NCBI GenBank assembly: GCA_016293975.1
Contig: JAEDCW010000050.1
Span: forward strand, 1-12,996
Source of the DNA: Clostridia bacterium
GTDB taxonomy: Bacteria; Bacillota; Clostridia; Christensenellales; CAG-138
DNA length: 12,996 bases
Reading direction: 5' to 3'
Made by a program: the position numbers and the translations under genes. Below the pieces are notes generated by a model, which did not search any database, was not told the origin of the DNA, and saw only the letters and a list, made by a program, of their open reading frames with translations. Shown here piece by piece: positions 5,677 through 12,799 of this stretch. How positions within the stretch are numbered: position 1 is the first letter of the stretch; each line of letters begins with the position of its first letter.

Positions 5677-6837
5677 ATGAAAAAACGTGCAATATTGATA
5701 ATACTGGATAGTGTTGGAATAGGAGCATTGCCCGACGCCGCGGAATTTGGCGATAAAGGGGCTAATACTCTGGGTAATATTTACAGAGCGAGGGGCGGCA
5801 TAAATCTGCCTAATTTGTATGCATTGGGTTTGGCGAATATAGATGGCGCACTTATGGGTAAAGGTGTTGCCGCACCTGCGGGTGCCTTCGGAAAAGCTGC
5901 CGAGATAACAAAGGCTAAGGACACGACATGCGGACACTGGGAGATTTCCGGACTGCTGATGGACAAGCCTTTTCAGGTTTTTCCAAATGGTTTTCCCGAG
6001 AAGCTTATGCGCGAATTCGAGGAGAAAATCGGGCGCAAGACATTGTGCAATTTCCCCGCTTCAGGTACGGCTATAATTAACGAATACGGTGACGAACATA
6101 TGCGGACAGGATATCCGATTGTCTACACGTCTGCGGACAGTGTTTTCCAAGTAGCGGCGCATGAAGATGTGATTCCTCTCGAGGAACTCTATAAAATATG
6201 CGAAACCGCAAGAGAGTTGTTGTACGGTGATTATTTTGTAGGCAGGGTCATTGCAAGACCGTTTATTGGGAGCAACGGCAAGTATACGCGCACCGAGAAT
6301 AGACGTGATTATGCGGTAGAGCCGACAGGAGATACGATACTCGACGCTCTTACCCGTGAGGGAAAGAAGACGATTGCGATAGGGAAAATCGAGGATATTT
6401 TCGCCCACAGGGGAATTACTGTTGCAGATCACACTAAGAACAACCATGATGGTATTGAAGCAACTATTAAATACATATCCGAGGGCGAAGGCGATTTTAT
6501 ATTCACGAACCTTGTAGACTTCGACATGCTTTACGGTCACAGGAACGATGTTGAAGGTTACGCAAAGGCTCTTGAATACTTTGACGAACAGCTGACTCGC
6601 ATAATCGAAGAGATGAAGGATGGGGATATACTGATTATATCGGCGGATCACGGCTGTGACCCCACATATCCCGGTACAGATCACACGAGGGAATACATAC
6701 CCGTATTGGCATGTGGCGACAGTATAGAGCCGGGAACGAACCTCGGAGTACTCGACAGCTTTGCAGATATAGGCGCAAGTATTTACGAATATCTTACCGA
6801 TAAGAAATGGGCTGTGGGAGACTCGTTCCTATCGTAG
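5677..6837 (+). CDS. deoB: Phosphopentomutase
   Basis: Interconverts ribose-1-phosphate (or deoxyribose-1-phosphate) and the 5-phosphate in the cytoplasm, linking nucleoside salvage to central metabolism. It is 386 residues, the normal length. It begins with the metal-binding LDSVGIGALPDA motif (D11) of the alkaline phosphatase superfamily. It carries the KDTTCGHWEISG segment with T83 at the position of the phosphorylated catalytic Thr (Thr85 of the Bacillus cereus enzyme). Other features are PFQVFPNGFP, NFPASGTAI, YTSADSVFQVAAHED, the FTNLVDFD metal site, SADHGCDPT and GTDHTREYIP. The start is ATG at 5677 after AAAGGAG; an in-frame GTG at 5668 overlaps the ribosome binding site and is unlikely. 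It lies 46 bases after the spoIIM-like gene and may share its transcript. Confidence 0.97.
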   Translation: MKKRAILIILDSVGIGALPDAAEFGDKGANTLGNIYRARGGINLPNLYALGLANIDGALMGKGVAAPAGAFGKAAEITKAKDTTCGHWEISGLLMDKPFQVFPNGFPEKLMREFEEKIGRKTLCNFPASGTAIINEYGDEHMRTGYPIVYTSADSVFQVAAHEDVIPLEELYKICETARELLYGDYFVGRVIARPFIGSNGKYTRTENRRDYAVEPTGDTILDALTREGKKTIAIGKIEDIFAHRGITVADHTKNNHDGIEATIKYISEGEGDFIFTNLVDFDMLYGHRNDVEGYAKALEYFDEQLTRIIEEMKDGDILIISADHGCDPTYPGTDHTREYIPVLACGDSIEPGTNLGVLDSFADIGASIYEYLTDKKWAVGDSFLS

Positions 6838-6888
6838 CAAAAGCTGATGTACAAAACTGAAGCACAGCATATGTGCATTTTATGAAGT

Positions 6889-6917
6889 TTCGATTGCATT
6901 TGGAATCGACTTATACT
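6889..6917 (+). promoter_or_regulatory. Possible promoter for the site-2 protease/scpAB gene run
   Basis: TTCGAT (6889-6894), 17 bases, TATACT (6912-6917). The -10 is good and the -35 is poor. The start would fall near 6924, just at the ribosome binding site GAGGA, giving a very short leader. The same 97-base gap has a weak GCACA/TGTGC hairpin (6862-6876) followed by ATTTTA, which may partly end the deoB transcript. Confidence 0.25.
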
Positions 6918-6934
6918 TATTTTGTGAGGAAATA

Positions 6935-7579
6935 ATGCTGGAAATCTTGGTTTCAAAGGTTTACATGATTGCGACATTCATTGTTGCCTTGACTTTTCAT
7001 GAATGGGCGCATGCATATGCCGCATATAAGCTTGGCGACCCTACAGCGGACAACATGGGTCGAATGACGCTTAATCCATTCGCACATATAGACATTATAG
7101 GTTTACTTTGCCTTGCTCTGTTGGGATTTGGCTGGGCTAAGCCTGTTCCCATAAACCCAAGAAACTTTAAAAAGCCAAGAAGGGACGATTTAATTGTATC
7201 GCTCGCGGGAATAACCGCCAATCTTATACTTGCGATAGTTTTTGCACCGATAAGTTTAATTTGCCTAAAACTAGCAATAGAATCGATGCAGTCGCCTATA
7301 CTTACCGCACTTTATAGCTTTGCCTCCTACTTTGTACAGGTAAACATACTGCTTGCTGTGTTTAACTTGATACCGGTACCGCCACTCGACGGTTTTCATG
7401 TGGTTGAGGATTTGCTTATAAAGAAAACGGGACCAGGTTCGTTCTTTTGGCTTAGGAAGTACAGCAATTTTATTTTGATTGGCGTACTTATTATACTGAA
7501 CATAACGGGAGTGCTGTCATATGTAACCGGTGCACTGTATGGACTGTTGACATCGGTGTTCATGCCTCTGATCTTCTGA
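6935..7579 (+). CDS. Site-2 protease (M50) family intramembrane metalloprotease
   Basis: A 214-residue membrane protein of the compact site-2 protease family found beside scpA in many Firmicutes (YwhC-like). The zinc-binding HEWAH lies at residues 22-26 in the first helix, with Glu23 as catalytic base. The third metal ligand, Asp152, lies in NLIPVPPLDG (144-153). Other family features are MGRMTLNPFAHID (41-53) and GWAKPVPINPRNF (66-78). About five membrane segments can be drawn. Substrates are unknown; this subgroup is distinct from the SpoIVFB proteases that carry a CBS domain, so an assignment as the pro-sigma-K protease is not supported. The start is ATG at 6935 behind TGAGGA. It ends two bases before scpA. 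Confidence 0.92.
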   Translation: MLEILVSKVYMIATFIVALTFHEWAHAYAAYKLGDPTADNMGRMTLNPFAHIDIIGLLCLALLGFGWAKPVPINPRNFKKPRRDDLIVSLAGITANLILAIVFAPISLICLKLAIESMQSPILTALYSFASYFVQVNILLAVFNLIPVPPLDGFHVVEDLLIKKTGPGSFFWLRKYSNFILIGVLIILNITGVLSYVTGALYGLLTSVFMPLIF

Positions 7580-7581
7580 AT

Positions 7582-8361
7582 ATGGACTATAGGGTACATC
7601 TTAAACAATTTGATGGTCCGCTCGACCTGCTACTTCACCTTATCGAAAAGGCTGAGGTAGATATTCAGGATATTTTTGTATCCGAGATAACGACACAGTA
7701 TCTGGAATACATGAAGGAACTCGACACAATCGATATGGATACTGCGAGCGAGTTCCTTACAATAGCGGCTCAATTGGTGTTTATGAAATCTAAGACGCTT
7801 CTTCCGAAGAATAATTCGGAAGAAGATACCGAGCAAGAGGACACCGAGGAAAGCCTGATAAGGCGTTTGCGTGAATACAAGATGTACAAGCAGTTGAGCA
7901 GTGTACTTTCGGAATTAATGGAAGAAAACAAGGCGATTCTGTCTCGACCGCCTGATGAATTCAAGCTTCCGGCACCGGATATAACATGGACCGGTTCAAC
8001 TGCTGAAGCGCTGTTTTCCGCGCTGAATGACCTGCTAAGCAGAGCTGCACAGGAAGAAGTTGTACATCCCCTGCATAGAATAAGCGCCGACCGATATACC
8101 GTGCGCAGTCAGGCGAGACTGATTCGTTCGACTTTGACAAGGCTTAATCGGGTGTCGTTTATTTCCTTCTTTGATGAGGACGCCGAGAAGCTCGAGGTTG
8201 TGGTCACATTTATGGCAATGCTTGAAATGGCGTCATGGGGGGAAATATCATTTGAGCAGACAGGCCCCTATGAAGAACTGTATTTGCAGGCCAAATGTCT
8301 GATAGACGAGGACAAGGCGGAAGATGGACTTTACTCCGACGAGGTAGAAGGCAATGGATGA
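7582..8361 (+). CDS. scpA: Segregation and condensation protein A (kleisin)
   Basis: Kleisin subunit that bridges the SMC dimer heads and recruits ScpB, needed for chromosome condensation and origin segregation. 259 residues is normal. The N-terminal ScpA signature is clear (FDGPLDLLLHLIEKAEVDI, then DTASEFLTIAAQLVFMKSKTLLP). It continues with an acidic low-complexity stretch (about residues 80-90) and a C-terminal winged-helix segment (about 185-240) containing FISFFDEDAEKLEVVVTFMAMLEM. The ATG at 7582 follows the stop of the protease gene by two bases and has no recognisable ribosome binding site, so it is probably translated by coupling. Its last 8 bases overlap scpB. Confidence 0.96.
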   Translation: MDYRVHLKQFDGPLDLLLHLIEKAEVDIQDIFVSEITTQYLEYMKELDTIDMDTASEFLTIAAQLVFMKSKTLLPKNNSEEDTEQEDTEESLIRRLREYKMYKQLSSVLSELMEENKAILSRPPDEFKLPAPDITWTGSTAEALFSALNDLLSRAAQEEVVHPLHRISADRYTVRSQARLIRSTLTRLNRVSFISFFDEDAEKLEVVVTFMAMLEMASWGEISFEQTGPYEELYLQAKCLIDEDKAEDGLYSDEVEGNG

Positions 8362-8947
8362 TAACGCGAATTCAATACGGTCGCAGATAGAATGTCTGCT
8401 TTTCATATCGGGTGAGGCCGTAAGTATTAAAGAGATTCAAACGGCATTGATGATGACCGATGTTGAAATAAGAATGCTCTTGTACAACATGCAGGAGGAC
8501 TACATAAAGAGAAATGCCGGCATACGCCTGTTTATGACTGACAACACCGTGCAGCTTGTGACAAACCCCGAATGCATAACGTTTGTGGAGAGGTTTTATC
8601 AGCCACCTCAGGAGAAGGCGATATCCCAGTCGATGATGGAGACGCTCGCCATAGTAGCGTACAAACAGCCCGTAACCAGAGGAGACATCGAGTCTATACG
8701 AGGCGTAAGGTGTGAATATGCCGTGTCACAGCTGCTAAAGCAAGGTCTGATACGCGAGACAGGGCGTAGGGATACGGTCGGACGTCCTATGGAATTCGGC
8801 ACGACCGATGCCTTTTTGAGACTCTTTGGAATTCACTCGCTTCGTGAGCTTCCTGAGTATGACGGTGATCTAACAATAGACGAGTCGATTGCAGATGTCG
8901 ATGAATCTAATGAATCCTTCGAGGAGATTTCAAAGCAGGAAATCTAA
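8354..8947 (+). CDS. scpB: Segregation and condensation protein B
   Basis: Dimeric partner of ScpA in the SMC condensin complex. It is 197 residues, with two winged-helix domains. The N-terminal one (residues 1-85) begins with IRSQIECLLFISGEAVSIKEI. The second (about 88-165) contains MMETLAIVAYKQPVTRGDIESIRGV and GRPMEFGTTDAFLRLFGI, the family's best-conserved block. The tail after 170 is acidic and variable, as is usual. The start ATG at 8354 lies inside the end of scpA (8-base overlap), with AGAAGG nearby as ribosome binding site. Confidence 0.97.
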   Translation: MDDNANSIRSQIECLLFISGEAVSIKEIQTALMMTDVEIRMLLYNMQEDYIKRNAGIRLFMTDNTVQLVTNPECITFVERFYQPPQEKAISQSMMETLAIVAYKQPVTRGDIESIRGVRCEYAVSQLLKQGLIRETGRRDTVGRPMEFGTTDAFLRLFGIHSLRELPEYDGDLTIDESIADVDESNESFEEISKQEI

Positions 8948-9004
8948 CAATATTCCCATTAAATATGAAAAAACGGTAATACTATCCTACGGAGGTATGT
9001 AGGC

Positions 9005-9559
9005 ATGGAGTTGCTGTTTTTATTTGTCTTAATACTGTTGATTCTTACATTACCTTTCAGAGCAATTCTGACCGTAAGAATCCGAAACAACTATGCGAGA
9101 GCTGAAATTAAGTTCGACGGTTTTCTGCGCGCATTCTTTTATAACGTTGTTGTGGATGCTTCTTTTGCTCCAACTCAAGGGCTTATGGTATCGTGGTTGC
9201 TCAATAATAAAAAACACATAGATCTCTTCCCGAAAAAAGGACATGTATCTTCAAAAAAACGTAAGCAAAAAAAACAGAGATTACTGCCTTATTGTAAATG
9301 CATCAAGTTTGATGAAGTTAAGATTGCCTCCAAAATCGGTATACCCGACGATGCGTTTGCTACGGTGATGACATGCGGTATAGTCGGAGAGTTGTTTAAC
9401 AATGTGATACCGATTTTGTTAAGATCTGAGCACTTCGTATTCGAAAGTAGTTCTGTACCTGTGTTCGACAGGGGCGTCTTTCACCTTGATATTTCATGCA
9501 TATTTTCCTCAAGCTTGTTCCATATTATCCGTGTAAAGCTCAAAAATAACATGGAATGA
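9005..9559 (+). CDS. DUF2953 domain protein (YtfI-like)
   Basis: A 184-residue protein with an N-terminal membrane helix (residues 2-22), a basic middle region (about 79-96, many Lys) and a C-terminal part containing GIPDDAFATVMTCGIVGELFNNVIPI, which fits DUF2953. Function is unknown. B. subtilis ytfI encodes this family directly before ytfJ, and the same order occurs here, which is a large part of the identification. Start: the ATG at 9005 follows GGAGGT (8991-8996) by 8 bases; an ATG closer to that site (8997) is followed at once by a stop. The 57-base gap after scpB is AT-rich and holds no promoter I trust. The stop TGA overlaps the ribosome binding site of the next gene. Confidence 0.75.
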   Translation: MELLFLFVLILLILTLPFRAILTVRIRNNYARAEIKFDGFLRAFFYNVVVDASFAPTQGLMVSWLLNNKKHIDLFPKKGHVSSKKRKQKKQRLLPYCKCIKFDEVKIASKIGIPDDAFATVMTCGIVGELFNNVIPILLRSEHFVFESSSVPVFDRGVFHLDISCIFSSSLFHIIRVKLKNNME

Positions 9560-9570
9560 GGTAATTTCAA

Positions 9571-10050
9571 ATGCATCCAATCGAGAATATAATGCAGACA
9601 ACCATGGAGCAGATAAAGAAGATGGTCGATGTGAACACTGTAGTCGGAACGCCGATTATAGCAGATGAAACGACGACAGTAGTGCCTGTATCCAAGGTGT
9701 CACTCGGCTTCCTCGCAGGTGGCGGTGAATACAGCGGCAAATCTTGTGTTAAGAAGAGTAATGAGCAGATGGACAATTTGGAAGGAAGATATCCCTTTGC
9801 AGGCACGGCAGTAGTAGGTATGAGTATAACACCACTGGCATTTGTTTCCGCAAGTGGAGAAGATGTTAAGGTATTGCCCGTTACGTTTGATTGCACAATA
9901 GACAGGGTTGTTGAACTTATCCCTCAGGTGTTGACAGGCTTATGCAACATGGTAAAGTACGGCTGTAAAAAGAGTAAGAAAGTCAATGCCGATGAGAATG
10001 AATACTGTCGCGATTACGCCGATATGGGTACCGATGGGGATGAAGGTTAA
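9571..10050 (+). CDS. ytfJ: GerW/YtfJ family sporulation protein
   Basis: A 159-residue soluble protein of the family exemplified by B. subtilis YtfJ (GerW), a forespore-expressed protein needed for proper germination in some species. Seen: HPIENIMQTTMEQIKKMVDVNTVVGTP (residues 2-28), the hallmark PVSKVSLGFLAGGGEY (39-54), and SITPLAFVSASGEDVKVLPV. The glycine-rich stretch usual before the TP-AF segment is reduced to YPFAGTAVVGM. The C-terminus (after about residue 120) adds a Lys-rich then acidic tail with three Cys. The start is ATG at 9571 with TGAGGTAA (9557-9564) overlapping the previous stop. The last codons overlap the start of the carboxypeptidase gene, so the genes are translationally linked. 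Confidence 0.9.
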   Translation: MHPIENIMQTTMEQIKKMVDVNTVVGTPIIADETTTVVPVSKVSLGFLAGGGEYSGKSCVKKSNEQMDNLEGRYPFAGTAVVGMSITPLAFVSASGEDVKVLPVTFDCTIDRVVELIPQVLTGLCNMVKYGCKKSKKVNADENEYCRDYADMGTDGDEG

Positions 10051-11173
10051 AAGACTACGCAATGCAATAGCAATTACATTGGTTTTTGCAATAATACTAC
10101 TGCCGGCGCTTCAAACTGCAGCTTTGCCTGCCGGACCGGGGGTATCTTCGACATCGTCGATTGTAATCGAAGCATCGAGCAATAGAGTACTATTTGGAAC
10201 AAATGCCCATAAAAAGCTGCCAATGGCAAGTACGACAAAGATTATGACCGCATTGGTCGCCCTGGAGAATGGCTCATTGGATGACGAGGTAAAGGTATCT
10301 TCAAATGCGTACGGGGTCGAGGGCTCGAGTATGTATTTGCATCTCGGAGAAACTATCCCGTTGAGGGATTTACTCTATGGGCTGATGCTTGCTTCGGGCA
10401 ACGATGCGGCTGTGGCGATAGCGGAACATATCGGAGGCTCGGTAGAAGGCTTTGTCTGTATGATGAACGACAAAGCTGCAAGGTTGGGTCTGGTCAATAC
10501 GCACTTTGTCACGCCTAATGGTCTGCATGACGATGAACACTATACGACTGCATACGACTTGGCAATAATCGCGGCGGAGGCTCTGCGAAACGACACATTT
10601 GCGGAGATAGTCAGCAGTCAGTACTATACATCCGAAGGCGGAAGTATAACGCGTTACTTCAAGAACAAGAATAAACTTCTCTGGAATTACGAGGGTGCCA
10701 ACGGTGTGAAGACCGGTTATACGATGTATGCCGGGAAGTGCCTTGTATTCTCCGCAGAACGCGACGGCATGCAGGTTGTAGGAGTCACACTCAATTCGTC
10801 CAACATATTCAGTGATGCAAAGCTGTTGATGGATTATGCTTTTGCAAACTATGAGCAGAAACTTGTGGTTAGCAAAGATGTACCTGTCGTATGGGTTCAG
10901 GTGGAAGATGGCGAGAAAAACTTGTTGGCTTTGTACACGGAGCAGGATATAATAATGCCTGTACGAAAGGGTTACGCGGGCAGCTTTATGACGCGCATCG
11001 AAGTTCCGGATGTTTGTCGAGCCCCCGTACAAAAAGACAGTGCAGTGGGATATCTCACGGTCTATGACGAATACAAACACGCATCGAAGGTGGTTTTAGT
11101 CGCCGGAGAAACGATAGAAAGGCCGAGCCTGCTCGATTATATTTTCAGGATGGTGTTGAAGTGGGCCGGATAA
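10040..11173 (+). CDS. Serine-type D-alanyl-D-alanine carboxypeptidase (DacB/DacF-like)
   Basis: A penicillin-binding protein of class C low molecular mass (peptidase family S11) that removes the terminal D-Ala from peptidoglycan stem peptides outside the membrane. It is 377 residues from ATG 10040. It has a signal peptide (about 1-28, basic start and hydrophobic core ending LQTAALPAG), then the catalytic domain with S64-x-x-K67 (MASTTK), S119-G-N121 and K224-T-G226 all intact, then a C-terminal beta domain and a short amphipathic membrane-binding tail (DYIFRMVLKWAG). Start choice: the frame extends upstream to 9986, but those codons lie inside ytfJ and the signal peptide fits best from 10040, giving an 11-base overlap. 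Bacillus has a dac gene between scpB and rluB, so a sporulation role is plausible. The sequence alone does not decide between vegetative and spore function. Confidence 0.93.
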   Translation: MKVKRLRNAIAITLVFAIILLPALQTAALPAGPGVSSTSSIVIEASSNRVLFGTNAHKKLPMASTTKIMTALVALENGSLDDEVKVSSNAYGVEGSSMYLHLGETIPLRDLLYGLMLASGNDAAVAIAEHIGGSVEGFVCMMNDKAARLGLVNTHFVTPNGLHDDEHYTTAYDLAIIAAEALRNDTFAEIVSSQYYTSEGGSITRYFKNKNKLLWNYEGANGVKTGYTMYAGKCLVFSAERDGMQVVGVTLNSSNIFSDAKLLMDYAFANYEQKLVVSKDVPVVWVQVEDGEKNLLALYTEQDIIMPVRKGYAGSFMTRIEVPDVCRAPVQKDSAVGYLTVYDEYKHASKVVLVAGETIERPSLLDYIFRMVLKWAG

Positions 11174-11185
11174 TGGGGAAAACTA

Positions 11186-11902
11186 ATGCGTTTGCAAAAA
11201 TACCTGGCGAATTCGGGTGTAGCCTCACGAAGAAAGTGTGAGGAACTTATTACTCAGGGAAGAGTGAGAGTAAACGGACAAATTGCCAAACTTGGAATGT
11301 CTCTCAATGAAGAGTGCGATATCGTTGAACTTGACGGAAAGGCTGTGACCCGACGCGAAAAGACGGTGGTTATTATGCTCAACAAGCCTTGCGGCGTCAT
11401 AAGCAGTGCTTCTGATCCGGAGGGGAGACGTACCGTGAACGATATCGTAAAGGATGTTGGAGTGAGGGTGTATAATGTTGGTCGCCTCGATATAAACTCA
11501 GAAGGTCTTTTGCTGATGACGAATGACGGGGATTTGGCGTATAGGCTTACGCACCCTAAGCACATGGTTGAAAAAACCTACCTCGTGTTGTGCAATGGGC
11601 TGGTTACGGTGGAAGAGGCGCGAAAGCTTGAAACGGGAATACTCCTTGAGGATGGCATGACTGCACCTGCGAAGGTCGAAAGACTTGTCCATGTTGATGA
11701 TAATCGAAGTAAATTTTTTATTACGATACATGAGGGCAAGAACCGTCAGGTCAGAAGGATGGTGAGTGCCATCGGGCATGACACGCTTCGATTGAGAAGG
11801 ATTCGCATAGGATTTCTTACACTCGGAACGCTGAGAACGGGGGAGTGGCGGTATCTAAGCGACATCGAAATTTCAAAACTTAAGGAAGAATTGGATTCAT
11901 AG
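11186..11902 (+). CDS. rluB: 23S rRNA pseudouridine synthase, RluB/RsuA family
   Basis: Converts a uridine in 23S rRNA to pseudouridine. It is 238 residues. The N-terminal S4 RNA-binding domain (residues 2-50) starts MRLQKYLANSGVASRRKCEELI. The catalytic domain follows, with LNKPCGVISSASDP (65-78), the catalytic aspartate D102 in GRLDINSEGLLLMTNDG, KTYLV, and the late motif HEGKNRQVRRM. RluB, RluE, RluF and RsuA share these motifs; the gene neighbourhood (after scpB and dac, as in B. subtilis) favours RluB. The start is ATG at 11186, with GGGG a few bases upstream. The stop codon TAG lies inside the following hairpin. Confidence 0.93.
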   Translation: MRLQKYLANSGVASRRKCEELITQGRVRVNGQIAKLGMSLNEECDIVELDGKAVTRREKTVVIMLNKPCGVISSASDPEGRRTVNDIVKDVGVRVYNVGRLDINSEGLLLMTNDGDLAYRLTHPKHMVEKTYLVLCNGLVTVEEARKLETGILLEDGMTAPAKVERLVHVDDNRSKFFITIHEGKNRQVRRMVSAIGHDTLRLRRIRIGFLTLGTLRTGEWRYLSDIEISKLKEELDS

Positions 11903-11940
11903 GCTGCTGTATAGCAGCCTATAATAATATACAATATTAT
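11899..11940 (+). terminator. Tandem hairpins at the end of the scpA-rluB gene run
   Basis: The first hairpin is a perfect 10-bp stem (ATAGGCTGCT at 11899-11908 pairing with AGCAGCCTAT at 11913-11922) with a GTAT loop. The second is AT-only (ATAATAT at 11924-11930 pairing with ATATTAT at 11934-11940). The rluB stop codon is inside the first stem. No T-run follows, so it is not a textbook intrinsic terminator. It may stabilise the 3' end or terminate partially. Confidence 0.5.
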
Positions 11941-12026
11941 GATGCAGGAAAAATAGGAAAAACGTGGAATTTAATAAAATTGGGAGAGAAGTTGAATTCA
12001 TAGTCTAACAATATGGAGGTGTACAA

Positions 12027-12386
12027 GTGTTAAGTGATATGATGTTAGCGTTGCCTGTGGCTACGACCCAACATGCGCCATCGGGGTTAACAGTGTTTTT
12101 GTTGGGATTAGGCTCGGTTTTTCTTGGTCTAATTTGTATTGTTTTCATCATTTTGGCGTTAGGTTATGCCTTTAATCCAAATCGCGGAAGAAAAATGAAG
12201 AACACCGCCCAAACTCCAAATACTGTTGCGCCTGTCATGTCGGCAAATCAAACTGAGTATAAGCCTGACACGTATTTGAGTAGCGAAGATAGGCAGCAAG
12301 TAATAGCAGCCGTATCGGCAGCGATAGCGGAATACATGGGCAAGGATGTTTCGGGACTGCGTATTCATTCAATCAAGCGTATATAA
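12027..12386 (+). CDS. OadG family Na+-pump decarboxylase subunit (gamma/delta type)
   Basis: A 119-residue small subunit of a sodium-transporting biotin-dependent decarboxylase. It has one membrane helix (about residues 22-48, ending GYAFNP), a polar linker, and a C-terminal soluble segment (SSEDRQQVIAAVSAAIAEYMG ending in SIKRI) typical of OadG/MmdD proteins. It ties the catalytic subunits to the membrane pump. The start is GTG at 12027 with GGAGGTG (12015-12021) five bases upstream. The biotin carrier gene follows after 26 bases. The 86 bases before it, after the hairpins, are AT-rich; I found no convincing promoter there. Confidence 0.85.
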   Translation: MLSDMMLALPVATTQHAPSGLTVFLLGLGSVFLGLICIVFIILALGYAFNPNRGRKMKNTAQTPNTVAPVMSANQTEYKPDTYLSSEDRQQVIAAVSAAIAEYMGKDVSGLRIHSIKRI

Positions 12387-12412
12387 GTGAAAGAATATTT
12401 TGGAGGATAAAA

Positions 12413-12790
12413 ATGCGTAATTTCATAGTTAATGTAAACGGTGTCTCATACAAAATTGAAGTCGAAGAGGTTTCAGCAGAAGAAGCAGCAGTGGTTAAGA
12501 CTGTACCCACAGCACCAGTAGCACCCACTGCACCTACTGCACCCACTGCACCCGTGGCACCTACAGCACCTGCAAACGGACAGAAGGTTGAGTCACCTAT
12601 GCCTGGTACAATACTCGATGTAAGAGTTAAAGTCGGTGACAGTGTAAAGCAGGGAGATGTTGTCATGATTCTTGAAGCTATGAAGATGGAAAACGAGATC
12701 CTTGCACCCTGTGACGGCACTATAGCAGACGTCAGAGTACAGAAGAGTTCTACCGTTGATTCAGGTGCACTCCTTGTAGTAATCGCATAA
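12413..12790 (+). CDS. Biotin carboxyl carrier subunit of Na+-pumping decarboxylase
   Basis: A 125-residue biotin carrier protein that shuttles CO2 from the carboxyltransferase to the membrane decarboxylase. There is a short N-terminal beta segment (MRNFIVNVNGVSYKIEVEEV), a flexible Ala-Pro-rich linker (about residues 30-55), and a C-terminal biotinyl domain (58-125). In the biotinyl domain K91 in EAMKMEN is the biotinylated lysine, with the SPMPGTI motif at 61-67 before it. It matches the gamma subunits of methylmalonyl-CoA, glutaconyl-CoA or oxaloacetate decarboxylases; the substrate is set by a carboxyltransferase that is not in the window. ATG 12413 follows TGGAGGA. The membrane beta subunit follows after 9 bases. 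Confidence 0.93.
   Translation: MRNFIVNVNGVSYKIEVEEVSAEEAAVVKTVPTAPVAPTAPTAPTAPVAPTAPANGQKVESPMPGTILDVRVKVGDSVKQGDVVMILEAMKMENEILAPCDGTIADVRVQKSSTVDSGALLVVIA
12509..12571 (+). repeat. Seven 9-base units encoding the Ala-Pro linker
   Basis: Seven in-frame imperfect 9-base units encode (T/V)AP triplets (order T, V, T, T, T, V, T) inside the biotin carrier gene. Codon wobble differs between units. Linkers of this kind are mobile hinges, and repeat number commonly varies by slippage. Confidence 0.9.
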
Positions 12791-12799
12791 GGAATTATT

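Noticed and set aside
6061..6684. Long minus-strand open frame (207 codons) antisense to deoB
   Set aside because: Lies wholly inside the secure deoB gene, has no ribosome binding site or recognisable domain, and its Cys/Ile/Val-rich translation is what the opposite strand of these codons gives.
6862..6876. GCACA/TGTGC inverted repeat after deoB as a terminator
   Set aside because: Only a 5-bp stem with a short, interrupted T-run; too weak to call as a separate feature.
8955..8987. Possible sigma-G or sigma-A promoter before the DUF2953 gene (AATACTA)
   Set aside because: The -10-like sequence is fair but no acceptable -35 lies at a usable distance.
10370..11080. Long minus-strand open frame (236 codons) antisense to the carboxypeptidase gene
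   Set aside because: Shadow of a gene with an intact catalytic motif set; its translation looks random and it has no start signals.
12509..12571. Short direct repeats considered as a CRISPR-like or satellite array
   Set aside because: The 9-base units are in-frame codons for an Ala-Pro linker in a biotin carrier protein; there are no spacers.
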